Positions 1-7,920 of a DNA stretch of 40,689 bases are shown here, piece after piece; positions within the stretch are counted from its first letter, which is position 1, and the number at the start of each line of letters is the position of its first letter. Both the position numbers and the translations under genes were made by a program. Under the pieces are notes generated by a model. It did not search any database and had not been told where the DNA came from. It saw only the letters and a program-made list of their open reading frames with translations. Source of the DNA: UMGS1002 sp050946195 (GTDB taxonomy: Bacteria; Bacillota; Clostridia; Oscillospirales; CAG-272). The stretch lies in contig JBMNUI010000012.1 in NCBI GenBank assembly GCA_050946195.1, positions 1 through 40,689 of the forward strand. Reading direction: 5' to 3'.

Positions 1-1
1 A

Positions 2-577
2 AGCATGACGGGCAACGACACCTTAAATGCACGTTTTCTGCATGAGAATTCTTTCGACTTCGCTCCGCAATTCAAGCTGTATGTCAACACCAACTATCTG
101 CCTGTCATCAACGACATGACGCTGTTTACCAGTGGGCGTGTGCTGATAGTCCCGTTTGACAGGCATTTTGAGGAATGGGAGCAGGATAAAACGTTGAAAT
201 CAGAGTTCGGCAAGCCGGAAACGCAGAGCGCCATCCTCAACTGGCTGCTTCAAGGTTACATTATGCTCCGCGAGGAGGGCTTCACCTTGCCACAATCGGT
301 TATCGACGCGACAAACGAGTATTTCCACGACAGCAATAAAATCCAACTTTTCGCGGATGAGTGCCTAGAAGAGCGGGGTGATGCCGATGTAAAGACCACC
401 GAGTTGTACGCTGCCTATCGAGAATGGTGTGCTGTCAATGGCTGCTACCCGGAGAGCAATCGTAACTTCAATCAAGCGTTGCGCTCCTTCGGCACCGTGC
501 TTCGCAAGCGCCCTGCCGGTGGTGGAGACAAGACCACACTGCTCATCGGTTACAGGCTGAAAAAGACATATTTATAA
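2..577 (+). CDS. Phage/plasmid DNA primase, P4 family, C-terminal part
   Basis: This is the 3' end of a gene that enters from the left edge; the frame is open at the first base, so the true start is outside the window. The visible residues match the C-terminal part of P4/D5-type phage primase-helicases: the segment FKLYVNTNYLPV followed by a VPFDRHF-like block is the end of the SF3 helicase core, and a small winged-helix region follows (about residues 115-190). Such proteins start replication of phages and integrative elements. It is the first of several phage-derived genes on this strand, and about 110 bases after its stop the next phage gene is cut off by an insertion sequence. Confidence 0.85.
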   Translation, partial: SMTGNDTLNARFLHENSFDFAPQFKLYVNTNYLPVINDMTLFTSGRVLIVPFDRHFEEWEQDKTLKSEFGKPETQSAILNWLLQGYIMLREEGFTLPQSVIDATNEYFHDSNKIQLFADECLEERGDADVKTTELYAAYREWCAVNGCYPESNRNFNQALRSFGTVLRKRPAGGGDKTTLLIGYRLKKTYL

Positions 578-687
578 CGTGGCACTCTGTGGCAAGAAAT
601 TATGATTATTTCCTATAGAAAAACAACTTTAGAAAACAACCATAAACCTGCCACAAGTGTCCCCAAGATGTAAAGGAGGTTGTGCCT

Positions 688-785
688 ATGCTTGTGTGGA
701 CATGACATTCCGACGAATGCGTCACTATGACCCACATAAAACCATGGGGTGGGCTGAAGTGCCCCCCAGGTATTGGACAACATAA
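688..785 (+). pseudogene. Start of a phage gene cut off by the IS
   Basis: A strong ribosome binding site (AAAGGAGG, 671-678) precedes ATG 688, but that frame stops after five codons (TGA 703-705). A second ATG at 702 overlaps that stop as ATGA and stays open for 27 codons. It runs into the inferred left end of the IS at 774 and stops at 783-785, inside the element. I read this as the 5' stub of the gene that followed the primase. Its product is not recognisable. The five-codon opening could be a coupled leader or the result of a one-base change. Confidence 0.35.
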
Positions 786-882
786 CGTTGTTTGAAATTT
801 TATAGTGAGAAGTATGGTATAATAGAAGTGCTTTACTGACACGCAGGATAGGGCAACGCTGGAGAGCGACCCGAGCGGCATG

Positions 883-1959
883 TCAGGTTTGCAGGGAAGG
901 CGGAGCTTCGGCTTCGTCTTTTTCTACGCCTTCCCCGGAAACAAAAGCGGTAAACTCCGGGGGTTCGGGGGCAGAGCCCCCGTCAGCTTCTGTAACATCA
1001 GAGCTGTTGACCGGCAGTGGATATTCGCCTGTGGTTACATAACGGTAATACTCAGTCGGTGACAATTTTGCAAGACTCCACTGGTATCTTTCGTTGTTAT
1101 AGTAATCCACCCAATCCAAAACCTTACGCTCGACCTGATTGTGCCCGTCGCTGGCATTAATATGGATCTCGTCCTTCATATGACCGAAAAAGCTTTCCTG
1201 CGGAGCGTTATCCCAGCAATTTCCCCGTCTTGACATAGATTGACGCAGATTAAAATCGTTTAAAAGCGTAACGAATTTTGAGCTTGTATACTGGCAGCCT
1301 TGATCCGAATGAATTAGGGTATCTGTTTTCAGCTCTAAAGCATGCAGGTCCATCACTTGGTTAATAGCATCTAAAACGAAATCAGTATCGTATGAGGCAC
1401 TACACACGCAAGCAAGTACTTCTTTGGTAAAAGCATCCATAATGACACACACATATGTATACTTCAATTTAGGCTCGTGATGGGAGTACCTTGGAATAAA
1501 AGTGATATCTGTAAGCAACACCGTACGAGGTCCGAATGCCTTAAACTGCCTGTTTAATATGTTAGGTGCAATGCGGTTTTCCTGGAGCCTCTTGGCTTGC
1601 GTGCGATAGGGATTCACTTTTCTGACAGGGCACACAAGATGAAATTTCCTCATTAAACGTCGGATCTTTTTCGGATTCATTTGCACAGGCGGGTTCTGAT
1701 GAAGAAGACGCATATGTATACCTCGTGCGCCTTTTGAATAGCCACGGTATTGAAATGCCGCAAGAATAAGATCAAAATCTTTCCTATCCTGCTTTTCTGC
1801 TGTGAGCCGCTCAGCTTCTCTGCTTCGCCAGTAGTAAAAACCTGAGCGAGAAACGCCGGCCAGTTCACATAAGTAGGAAATATTGAGCAGGTTATTATCT
1901 CTCTTTATTGTTTCGGCAATTATTTCGTAGCGGATTTCAGGTGAGCCACCCATATACAT
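883..1959 (-). CDS. IS3-family transposase OrfB (DDE integrase core)
   Basis: OrfB is the catalytic part of the transposase. An N-terminal HTH_21-type region (about residues 1-110) is followed by an rve integrase core. The three acidic residues are visible in TDITF, HSDQGCQYTS and NAPQESFFGHMKDE, and the family motif YYNNERYQWSL is present. The ATG at 1959 lies two bases after the orfA stop. The frame is also open further upstream without a stop, so the functional product is probably an OrfAB fusion made by -1 frameshifting. The usual end of the family is near TTGEYPL. Here about 40 extra residues (GGSAPEPPEF and onwards) are translated from a GC-rich hairpin repeat, so the tail looks acquired. 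Confidence 0.9.
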   Translation of the reverse strand: MYMGGSPEIRYEIIAETIKRDNNLLNISYLCELAGVSRSGFYYWRSREAERLTAEKQDRKDFDLILAAFQYRGYSKGARGIHMRLLHQNPPVQMNPKKIRRLMRKFHLVCPVRKVNPYRTQAKRLQENRIAPNILNRQFKAFGPRTVLLTDITFIPRYSHHEPKLKYTYVCVIMDAFTKEVLACVCSASYDTDFVLDAINQVMDLHALELKTDTLIHSDQGCQYTSSKFVTLLNDFNLRQSMSRRGNCWDNAPQESFFGHMKDEIHINASDGHNQVERKVLDWVDYYNNERYQWSLAKLSPTEYYRYVTTGEYPLPVNSSDVTEADGGSAPEPPEFTAFVSGEGVEKDEAEAPPSLQT

Positions 1960-1961
1960 AG

Positions 1962-2486
1962 CTACTTTTCCTTCTTTCCCGCTAAAATAATTTTTTTTAT
2001 AAACTCCAGCTCCTGTGACATGTATGCAACCTTTGTTGCAAGTTTGTTAATCTCAGAGTCGCTCATAACAGGAGGCCGCCCTCGATTGGCTCTCCTTGGA
2101 GGAGTTGGGAAAGAATATGTCTTGTCAGTATCGCTCGGATAAGGTTCATTTCCTTCAGTGAAAGGTACTCCTTTGGCTTTCGCTTCGCGTAGCAGTTTGA
2201 AAAAGCCAAGTATGCGAGGTCTGCCGAGAGTTTCGATGTTCAGCCCGGCGTCTGCAAAAATCTGTACAGGATCAATCCCGTCACAATACCTTTGCCATGC
2301 CGCTGTTTTAAATGCCTTTGTGAATGAAACTGTCTTGCTGGAAACATATGCGACATGCGGGGATTCAGTAAGTTCTTTCAACTGTTCAGCAGTGAAAGGT
2401 ACATGTTCATATGTTCCTTCGGCGGTTTTCTTTTTTCGTCCAGAGCCAGGTCTTGCTCCGCCACGTTGGGTTCCATCTTTAGCCAT
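1962..2486 (-). CDS. IS3-family OrfA (helix-turn-helix protein)
   Basis: OrfA is the DNA-binding partner of the transposase and is 174 residues long, longer than the usual 90-110. The N-terminus is basic with RGGARPGSGRKKK, a motif common in small phage and IS DNA-binding proteins. The middle has a helix-turn-helix-like stretch (GLNIETLGRPRILGFFKLL). The C-terminus (about 135-174) is predicted helical and resembles the leucine-zipper part of IS3 OrfA. The start ATG at 2486 has GGAG about 7 bases upstream, and a TATAAT-like box lies around 2525-2530 on the minus strand. It ends TAG, two bases before orfB ATG. Confidence 0.75.
   Translation of the reverse strand: MAKDGTQRGGARPGSGRKKKTAEGTYEHVPFTAEQLKELTESPHVAYVSSKTVSFTKAFKTAAWQRYCDGIDPVQIFADAGLNIETLGRPRILGFFKLLREAKAKGVPFTEGNEPYPSDTDKTYSFPTPPRRANRGRPPVMSDSEINKLATKVAYMSQELEFIKKIILAGKKEK
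1992..1998 (-). promoter_or_regulatory. -1 programmed frameshift site A_AAA_AAA
   Basis: On the minus strand the orfA codons ATA-AAA-AAA-ATT contain a perfect X_XXY_YYZ heptamer, set in the orfA reading frame. A -1 slip here enters a frame that has no stop down to the orfB ATG and continues in orfB. This is the arrangement known for IS3-family OrfAB production. A stimulatory stem or Shine-Dalgarno element was not established. Confidence 0.75.
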
Positions 2487-2659
2487 TGCTTGCTCCTTTT
2501 CCGAGGGCGTAAATCAATTACAGATATTATATCATAATCTGTCCAGATTTTGGCTGCAAGATTTCATATCTGTCCGAAAAATTGATTCGCCGCTCTATTT
2601 TTTGTTTGGTATTTTGATTCCTAACTACCAAATTTCAATCAATGGCTGTCCAGTTTTAA

Positions 2660-2743
2660 GAAAACTGCACCGTGGACTACAGCGGCCCCACTCCGCAGGA
2701 CGACGTCATGGAGCGTTTACTCCGTGCCCGCAAAGGCATATAA
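2660..2743 (+). pseudogene. C-terminal remnant of a phage structural gene
   Basis: Directly right of the IS, a frame with no start encodes about 27 residues (ending LLRARKGI) and stops at 2741. It lies 28 bases before the capsid gene start, where head genes such as portal or prohead protease normally end. An in-frame stop at 2657-2659 closes it on the IS side. The length, ending and place fit the tail of a protein whose body was removed when the IS junction formed. I cannot name the family. Confidence 0.45.
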
Positions 2744-2771
2744 CAAAAACTACATAATGGAGGAATTCAAA

Positions 2772-3793
2772 ATGAATACAGTAGCAAAATACAATGCCCG
2801 TCTTCAGGCTATAAAGGAAGAAATGGACGGAATCACACCTGAGGTTAAAGCTGCAAGAGCGGCAGAGGTTAAGCACAAGAAAGACGCTACCTACAGCAAG
2901 GCATACTGGGAGCATATGTACAACGGGCTTCCCGAAAACGCTCTCCGTGAAGGAAGTGACACTCCGGCGGATATCTTGTGCCGGATGAATACGATATGAA
3001 GTTAGTCGAGGCTCTGTATGAGAACAACATTCTTCGCGGCATATCCACGATCAAGCATACCAACCACGATTTGAAAATTACAATAACCGAAGACGGAGGT
3101 TCTGCTCAGTGGGTTGAAGAATCTCATGCTTATCCGGATTCGGACTTAACATTCGGCCAGATTACGCTGAAAGCGTATAAGCTCGGAACGAAGATTCTCG
3201 TATCCGATGAACTACTCGAGGAATCCGGCATTGATCTCGAGGCATATATAAAAAAGTGCTTTGGAGAGAATATAGGCCGTGCCGAGGAGGAAGCCTTTCT
3301 TACCGGAGACGGTATCGGAAAGCCTACGGGTCTGATTTATCAGGCACAGCCAGGAACCGAAACGGCTGAAGCCGGGAAGGTGTGTATCGACGATGTAATC
3401 GACCTCGTTCATTCTCTTAAGCAACCCTACCGTCACGGGAAAAACACGGCTTTCATAATGTCCGAAAAGGTATACCAGATGCTCAGGAAGACCCGCACCG
3501 CCAGCGGCCGCTTGATCTGGAGCTCCAACACTAAGGCCGACGATTACGATACATTGTTCGGTTATCGGGTATATGTTTCAAAGTACCTCGACAGCACTGA
3601 ACCCGGATTTGCCCTCGGCACTTATCCGATTTTATTCGGTGATTTCAGCTTTTTCTGGATCGGTGACCGTGGCAAACGTGTCATAAAGCGCCTTGCGGAG
3701 CGTTATGCCGATTACGGACAAGTCGGGTTTGTTGTAACGCAGCGCGTGGACGGTAAGCTGGTCCGTCCGGAAGCAATAAAGGTACGAAAGTAA
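2772..3793 (+). pseudogene. HK97-type phage major capsid protein, frameshifted
   Basis: Start ATG 2772 follows TGGAGGA at good spacing. The first frame gives an N-terminal helical delta-domain-like region and then GSDTPADILC before stopping at 2999. The other frame continues with LVPDEYDMKLVEAL and carries the whole HK97 fold region to 3793. Restoring one G in the run at 2969-2971 gives GSDTPAGYLVPDEY, the conserved block at the delta-domain/mature-domain junction. So a single-base deletion explains the break. The repaired protein would be about 340 residues. The gene belongs to the prophage remnant and is not followed by the usual connector or tail genes. Confidence 0.85.
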
Positions 3794-3869
3794 AAGAAGC
3801 CGTATAAGGACTATTTTAAGGAGGGTGGCTGTTTCAGTCATCCTCCACATTATTTATTGGAGGAACACT

Positions 3870-4250
3870 ATGAAACCACAGGATAAACATGCAATTGAAA
3901 ACATGCGGCTGTACGGTATTACTCCTGCCGAGATTGCCACCCGGCTGCATTTGTCTCCCAACACTGTATATTCACATATCCGCAGGCACCCCGAGCTGCC
4001 GAACACCCGTACCTGTTTGAATTGCGGGAAACCTGTCAAGCAGTTAACTGGCCATAAAGCAAAGAAATACTGCTCCGATAAGTGCAGAATGGCCTGGTGG
4101 AATTCCCATCAGGATGAAGTTAAACGCAAAGCATTTTATACACTGACCTGCAGTCAGTGTGGAAAGGAGTTTATATCTTATGGCAACAAAAACCGCAAAT
4201 TCTGCTGCCGGGAATGTTACCTTGTTTCCCGCAGACCCATACAGCTATGA
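3870..4250 (+). CDS. HTH and zinc-ribbon small phage protein
   Basis: This 126-residue protein has a sigma-like helix-turn-helix near the N-terminus (ITPAEIATRLHLSPNTVYSHI, about residues 15-35). Two treble-clef-like zinc motifs follow: CLNCGK...YCSDKC and CSQCGK...FCCREC. Start ATG 3870 was chosen for its TGGAGGA ribosome binding site; the same frame is open upstream to 3825. Proteins of this build often sit just upstream of serine recombinase genes in Clostridia elements, which suggests a regulatory role in the element. The 3' end overlaps the next gene by 71 bases in another frame. Confidence 0.7.
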   Translation: MKPQDKHAIENMRLYGITPAEIATRLHLSPNTVYSHIRRHPELPNTRTCLNCGKPVKQLTGHKAKKYCSDKCRMAWWNSHQDEVKRKAFYTLTCSQCGKEFISYGNKNRKFCCRECYLVSRRPIQL

Positions 4251-4401
4251 GAATCTGCTGATGTATCACACCTCGCTGTCACTCATAGAACGTATGGTAC
4301 AGGAGGGGTTTTTAAGCCCCGCGGATTATCGGAAGTCCGTCAGGATTCTATCTAAAAAATACGGATTCCCACCGGGCAGTATTTTCGCAGAATTAGCTTG
4401 A
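4180..4401 (+). CDS. SHOCT-like small protein
   Basis: Of 73 residues, the C-terminal half (LIERMVQEGFLSPADYRKSVRILSKKYG, about 30-60) matches the short SHOCT-type helical hairpin seen in many small proteins next to clostridial recombinases. ATG 4180 has AAAGGAG 10 bases upstream, inside the preceding gene. A GTG at 4159 is possible but has no such site. The function is not known; the position directly ahead of two recombinases makes a role as accessory or directionality factor a guess only. Confidence 0.65.
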   Translation: MATKTANSAAGNVTLFPADPYSYENLLMYHTSLSLIERMVQEGFLSPADYRKSVRILSKKYGFPPGSIFAELA

Positions 4402-4462
4402 CTTTCTCCGTTATATATGGATATATATACTAACCCCGATTTGATACGAGGAGGATGTCAAT

Positions 4463-5767
4463 ATGGCGAAAATTGAACGGGTTTCGTTCCCTAATCCAGT
4501 ACCAAGGCTGAAACGGGTTGCCGCATACGCGAGAGTTTCATCCAGCAAAGACGCAATGCTCCATTCATTATCAGCCCAGGTCAGTGCGTACAGCGAAATG
4601 ATACAGAAGCACCCGGGCTGGCAGTATGTCGGGGTATATGCCGACGAAGCCAAGACCGGCACCAAAGATTCAAGAGAGAACTTCCAACGTCTTCTTGCGG
4701 ATTGCCGGTCCGGAAAAGTGGATATGATAATTACAAAATCCATCTCACGCTTTGCCCGCAATACAGTAACGGTACTGAAGACTGTACGGGAGCTGAAAGC
4801 TATTGGGGTGGACGTTTTCTTTGAAGAACAGAATATCCACACGCTCTCCGCGGATGGAGAATTAATGATGACGATCCTTGCGGGATATGCGGAAGCTGAA
4901 AGCCGGTCTGCCAGTGAAAACATGAAGTGGAGGATAAAGAAGAAATTCGAAGAAGGCAGTCCCTGGAACGGAACGATTCTCGGCTATCGCTATCAAAACG
5001 GAGCGTATGTGATTCACCCGGAAGAAGCCAGGATTGTACGCAGGATTTTTCGGGAGTACCTTTCCGGAAAAGGTATCGTGGCAATAATGAACGGTCTGAA
5101 TGCTGACGGTGTCAGGACCAGATACGGAAACGAATGGCATCAACATGCTGTCTGTGTGATTCTACGCAACAGAACTTATACCGGCAATCTCCTTCTTCAA
5201 AAGACCTACAGCGAGAATTACCTGATAAAAAAGACCTTGAAAAACACCGGTGAGCTTCCGAAATACAGTGCAACCGGAACTCATGAGGCAATAATCAGCG
5301 CAGAAGAGTTCAACGCGGTGCAGGCTGAAATTGACCGCCGCGCTGCAAAATATGCCCCGGCGGACAAAGGCTGTACGAAACGATATCCTTTCTCAGCCCT
5401 TATTGTTTGTGATAACTGCAGAAAACATTACCGCAGAAGGGTCACACATTCCGGAGCGGTGTGGATTTGCAGTACCTTAAATACAAAGGGCAAATCATTC
5501 TGCCCGTCTAAACAGATTCCGGAAAAAACGCTTAACTCAGTAACCGAAGAGGTTATCGGCAACATAGAAACGATCCACGACAAAATAACGGCAATCAGAG
5601 CAAAGAAGAACAATACACTGGTATTCTGCCTTGCCGATAGTACAGAAACCGTTAAACGATGGCAGGACCGTTCCAGAGCGGAAAGCTGGACGGATGAGAT
5701 GAAAGCGTCAGCCAGGGAGAAAACGCTCAAGCGACAAAGGAAGACAAAGACGGATTCATCCACTTAA
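4463..5767 (+). CDS. Large serine recombinase 1
   Basis: A 434-residue site-specific recombinase. The N-terminal resolvase/invertase domain (about 18-155) carries YARVSS with the nucleophile serine at about residue 26, and the SRFARNT motif. A recombinase domain follows (about 175-290), then a zinc-ribbon region (CDNC at about 316, paired with later cysteines). The C-terminus is short and highly charged and lacks the long coiled coil of gene 2. ATG 4463 follows GAGGAGG. It lies 47 bases before the second recombinase and likely shares its transcript. Such enzymes integrate and excise phages or conjugative elements. Confidence 0.92.
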   Translation: MAKIERVSFPNPVPRLKRVAAYARVSSSKDAMLHSLSAQVSAYSEMIQKHPGWQYVGVYADEAKTGTKDSRENFQRLLADCRSGKVDMIITKSISRFARNTVTVLKTVRELKAIGVDVFFEEQNIHTLSADGELMMTILAGYAEAESRSASENMKWRIKKKFEEGSPWNGTILGYRYQNGAYVIHPEEARIVRRIFREYLSGKGIVAIMNGLNADGVRTRYGNEWHQHAVCVILRNRTYTGNLLLQKTYSENYLIKKTLKNTGELPKYSATGTHEAIISAEEFNAVQAEIDRRAAKYAPADKGCTKRYPFSALIVCDNCRKHYRRRVTHSGAVWICSTLNTKGKSFCPSKQIPEKTLNSVTEEVIGNIETIHDKITAIRAKKNNTLVFCLADSTETVKRWQDRSRAESWTDEMKASAREKTLKRQRKTKTDSST

Positions 5768-5814
5768 ATCTTCATCAATTTCATTATTGCTTTTTCGAAC
5801 AAAGAGGTGCTACT

Positions 5815-7407
5815 ATGGCAAAAGCTAAAAACGTTACGGTTATTCCGCCCACGTTCAACCCGCATATCCGAAAGCCCGTCAATCAACTTTCCCGCAGAAA
5901 GGTAGCCGGTTATGCCCGTGTCAGTACAGAAAGCGACGAGCAATTTACCAGCTACGAAGCCCAGGTTGATTATTACACCAATTATATTAAGGCGAATCCG
6001 GAATGGGAGTTTGTTGCGGTGTATACGGATGAAGGCATCAGCGGCACTAACACCCGACACCGTACCGGTTTCAAGGAAATGGTTTCCGACGCTCTTGCCG
6101 GAAAGATTGACTTAATAATTACAAAATCTGTATCCCGATTCGCTCGGAACACTGTGGACAGCCTGACTACCATTCGTAAGCTGAAAGAAAACGGAATCGA
6201 GGTCTATTTCGAGAAGGAGCAGATTTGGACCTTTGACAGTAAAGGTGAACTCCTGCTTACGATTATGAGTTCATTGGCTCAAGAGGAGAGCCGGAGCATT
6301 TCGGAGAACGTCACATGGGGTAAGCGAAAGCAATTCTCTGATGGCAAATACAGCGTCGCGTACAGCCAGTTCCTCGGCTACCGCAAAGGTGCCGACGGGC
6401 AGATGGAGATTGATCCGGAACAGGCGAAAATCGTGAAACGAATTTACCGGATGTTCCTTGAGGGAAATTCACCTAGCCGTATTGCTAAAACACTTACGAA
6501 GGAAGGCATACCCACTCCGGCCGGCAAGACCGTGTGGCAGACCAGAGTTGTGGAAAGCATACTTACAAACGAAAAGTACAAAGGTGATACGAGGCTTCAA
6601 AAAAAATTTACAACGGATTTCCTCACAAAAACCATGAAAGTCAACGAGGGTGAGGTTCCGCAGTATTACGTTACAGCATCACATCCCGAAATCATTGATC
6701 CTAAAGAATGGGACCAGGTTAATAAGGAACTGCTCCGTCGGAAGAGCACTTCCAAGGGACGTTTTACCGGTAGTGTTTTTTCCGGGAAGATTGTCTGTGG
6801 GGACTGTGGTGAAGCCTACGGTCGCAAAGTATGGCATTCCAATGATCCGTACCGGAAAGTCGTCTGGCAGTGTAATGCAAAATTCAAGGACAAACACAAA
6901 AAATGCTCCACACCGCATTTGACGGAGGAGCAGATAAAGGATGCTTATGTTACGGCGTTAAGCCTTCTGATTGTTGACCGGGAGCAGTTTATAGAGGACG
7001 GCAGGCTCCTGAAAGCTGAGCTTGCCGACACAGCCGACATAAAAAAGCAGCTCGACGAGGCCATTCAGGAGATGGAGGTCATAACCGGACTCATAAAACA
7101 GTGTATTTACGATAACGCCACAAGCGCCAGAGACCAAACAGAATACACTACCAGTTACAACAGTCTGGTTGACAGATATGAAAAGCAAAAAGAGCGCATT
7201 GAATGTCTGCAGGCGGAGAAAAATGAGCGTGATTTAAAGGCTGAAGTGCTGAGCGGATTCCTGTTTGAAATCATGGATCTGCCGGATATGGACCTGGCAT
7301 TCAGTGAGGCTCGGTTTGTTAAGACCGTCGACCACATCACGGTATTCAACGACGGCAGGCTGGTTTTCACGTTTTTCGTCGGGAAAGAGATAACCGTGGA
7401 AATCTAA
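5815..7407 (+). CDS. Large serine recombinase 2
   Basis: A 530-residue large serine recombinase with all parts in order. The resolvase domain has YARVST (nucleophile serine about residue 37) and SRFARNT. A recombinase domain spans about 190-300, a zinc ribbon starts with CGDCGEAYG at about 328, and a long coiled coil (about 400-470) is of the kind that controls integration versus excision. The start ATG follows AAAGAGGTG. It is the last gene of the element before the chromosomal tRNA-Leu gene, as expected if an attachment site lies just downstream. Gene 1 and gene 2 differ clearly in sequence, so this is not a recent duplication. Confidence 0.93.
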   Translation: MAKAKNVTVIPPTFNPHIRKPVNQLSRRKVAGYARVSTESDEQFTSYEAQVDYYTNYIKANPEWEFVAVYTDEGISGTNTRHRTGFKEMVSDALAGKIDLIITKSVSRFARNTVDSLTTIRKLKENGIEVYFEKEQIWTFDSKGELLLTIMSSLAQEESRSISENVTWGKRKQFSDGKYSVAYSQFLGYRKGADGQMEIDPEQAKIVKRIYRMFLEGNSPSRIAKTLTKEGIPTPAGKTVWQTRVVESILTNEKYKGDTRLQKKFTTDFLTKTMKVNEGEVPQYYVTASHPEIIDPKEWDQVNKELLRRKSTSKGRFTGSVFSGKIVCGDCGEAYGRKVWHSNDPYRKVVWQCNAKFKDKHKKCSTPHLTEEQIKDAYVTALSLLIVDREQFIEDGRLLKAELADTADIKKQLDEAIQEMEVITGLIKQCIYDNATSARDQTEYTTSYNSLVDRYEKQKERIECLQAEKNERDLKAEVLSGFLFEIMDLPDMDLAFSEARFVKTVDHITVFNDGRLVFTFFVGKEITVEI

Positions 7408-7644
7408 GCAGACAAGATTTCAGTGTAGTTTTTCTCCCCGGTCTTTGCAGTTATACCCATATTTTTTTACTATCGGCTGTATAACGATTAGCGGTCTTTT
7501 AACGATTGCAAAGCACAATCCATAGTGGTTTCCGTCCTATCCGGGCACTTAGAACCACAACATAGTGGCACAGGACATATGAAAATGCACAAGATGCATT
7601 ACACAAAGCTTTGTGCCATAAGCGTTTTCGGGCATAAAATAACG

Positions 7645-7681
7645 AAACACCGAATCGACACACTGTATCAATTCGGTGTTT
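7645..7681 (-). terminator. Terminator of the tRNA-Leu gene
   Basis: A perfect 11-bp stem (AAACACCGAAT / ATTCGGTGTTT), extendable by G-T pairs, begins 6 bases after the tRNA CCA end. On the minus strand it is followed by TTTCGTTATTTT. Confidence 0.75.
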
Positions 7682-7687
7682 CTTATT

Positions 7688-7770
7688 TGGTGCGGGTAAC
7701 AGGGGTCGAACCTGTACGGTTTCCCACCGGATCCTAAATCCGGCGCGTCTTCCGATTCCGCCATACCCGC
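7688..7770 (-). tRNA. trnL: tRNA-Leu(UAG)
   Basis: The minus strand folds as a complete tRNA: acceptor stem GCGGGTA/TACCCGC, D-stem GCG/CGC, anticodon stem CCGGA/TCCGG around loop TTTAGGA (anticodon TAG, read UAG), and T-arm ACAGG-TTCGACC-CCTGT. The discriminator is A and CCA is encoded. The variable arm is short for a leucine tRNA but can form GGG-AAA-CCG. It lies between the integrated element and the core chromosome. Confidence 0.95.
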
Positions 7771-7850
7771 GCAAATGTGTGGGTTGTTCCCGCAAATTCC
7801 CCGGCCGGGGTGAGCGGAATTGCCCTCACATGCCGCCGAACACATCAATA

Positions 7851-7879
7851 TTTATATCACATGGGGGCCGATTTGTCAA
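7851..7879 (-). promoter_or_regulatory. Promoter of tRNA-Leu
   Basis: The minus strand has TTGACA (7879-7874), a 17-base spacer and TATAAA (7856-7851), a near-consensus sigma-A promoter about 80 bases upstream of the tRNA. Confidence 0.75.
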
Positions 7880-7920
7880 GCAAAAGCGCGCGTGACAGGG
7901 GCTTCTTCATATTAATAATA

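Larger units (their letters stand above)
774..2652 (-). mobile_element. IS3-family insertion sequence (IS150-like)
   Basis: The element carries overlapping-frame orfA and orfB on the minus strand. Its proposed ends are imperfect inverted repeats: both begin TGGACA reading inwards (from 774 and from 2652) and, after a few unmatched bases, share a TTG-TTGAAATTT-TAG block. I see no convincing 3-4 bp target duplication: the left flank ends GTAT and the right flank begins GTTT. The ends are therefore approximate. A sigma-A-like TATAAT lies in the left end at about 820 on the plus strand, pointing into the element. Confidence 0.7.

Noticed and set aside
2960..2985. Programmed frameshift in the capsid gene
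   Set aside because: No slippery heptamer is at the junction, and restoring one base repairs a conserved motif, so mutation or sequencing error is more likely.
7688..7770. tRNA-Leu itself as the crossover site of the recombinases
   Set aside because: Large serine recombinases rarely use tRNA genes, and no duplicate of the tRNA end is present in the window; the tRNA is intact with its own promoter and terminator.
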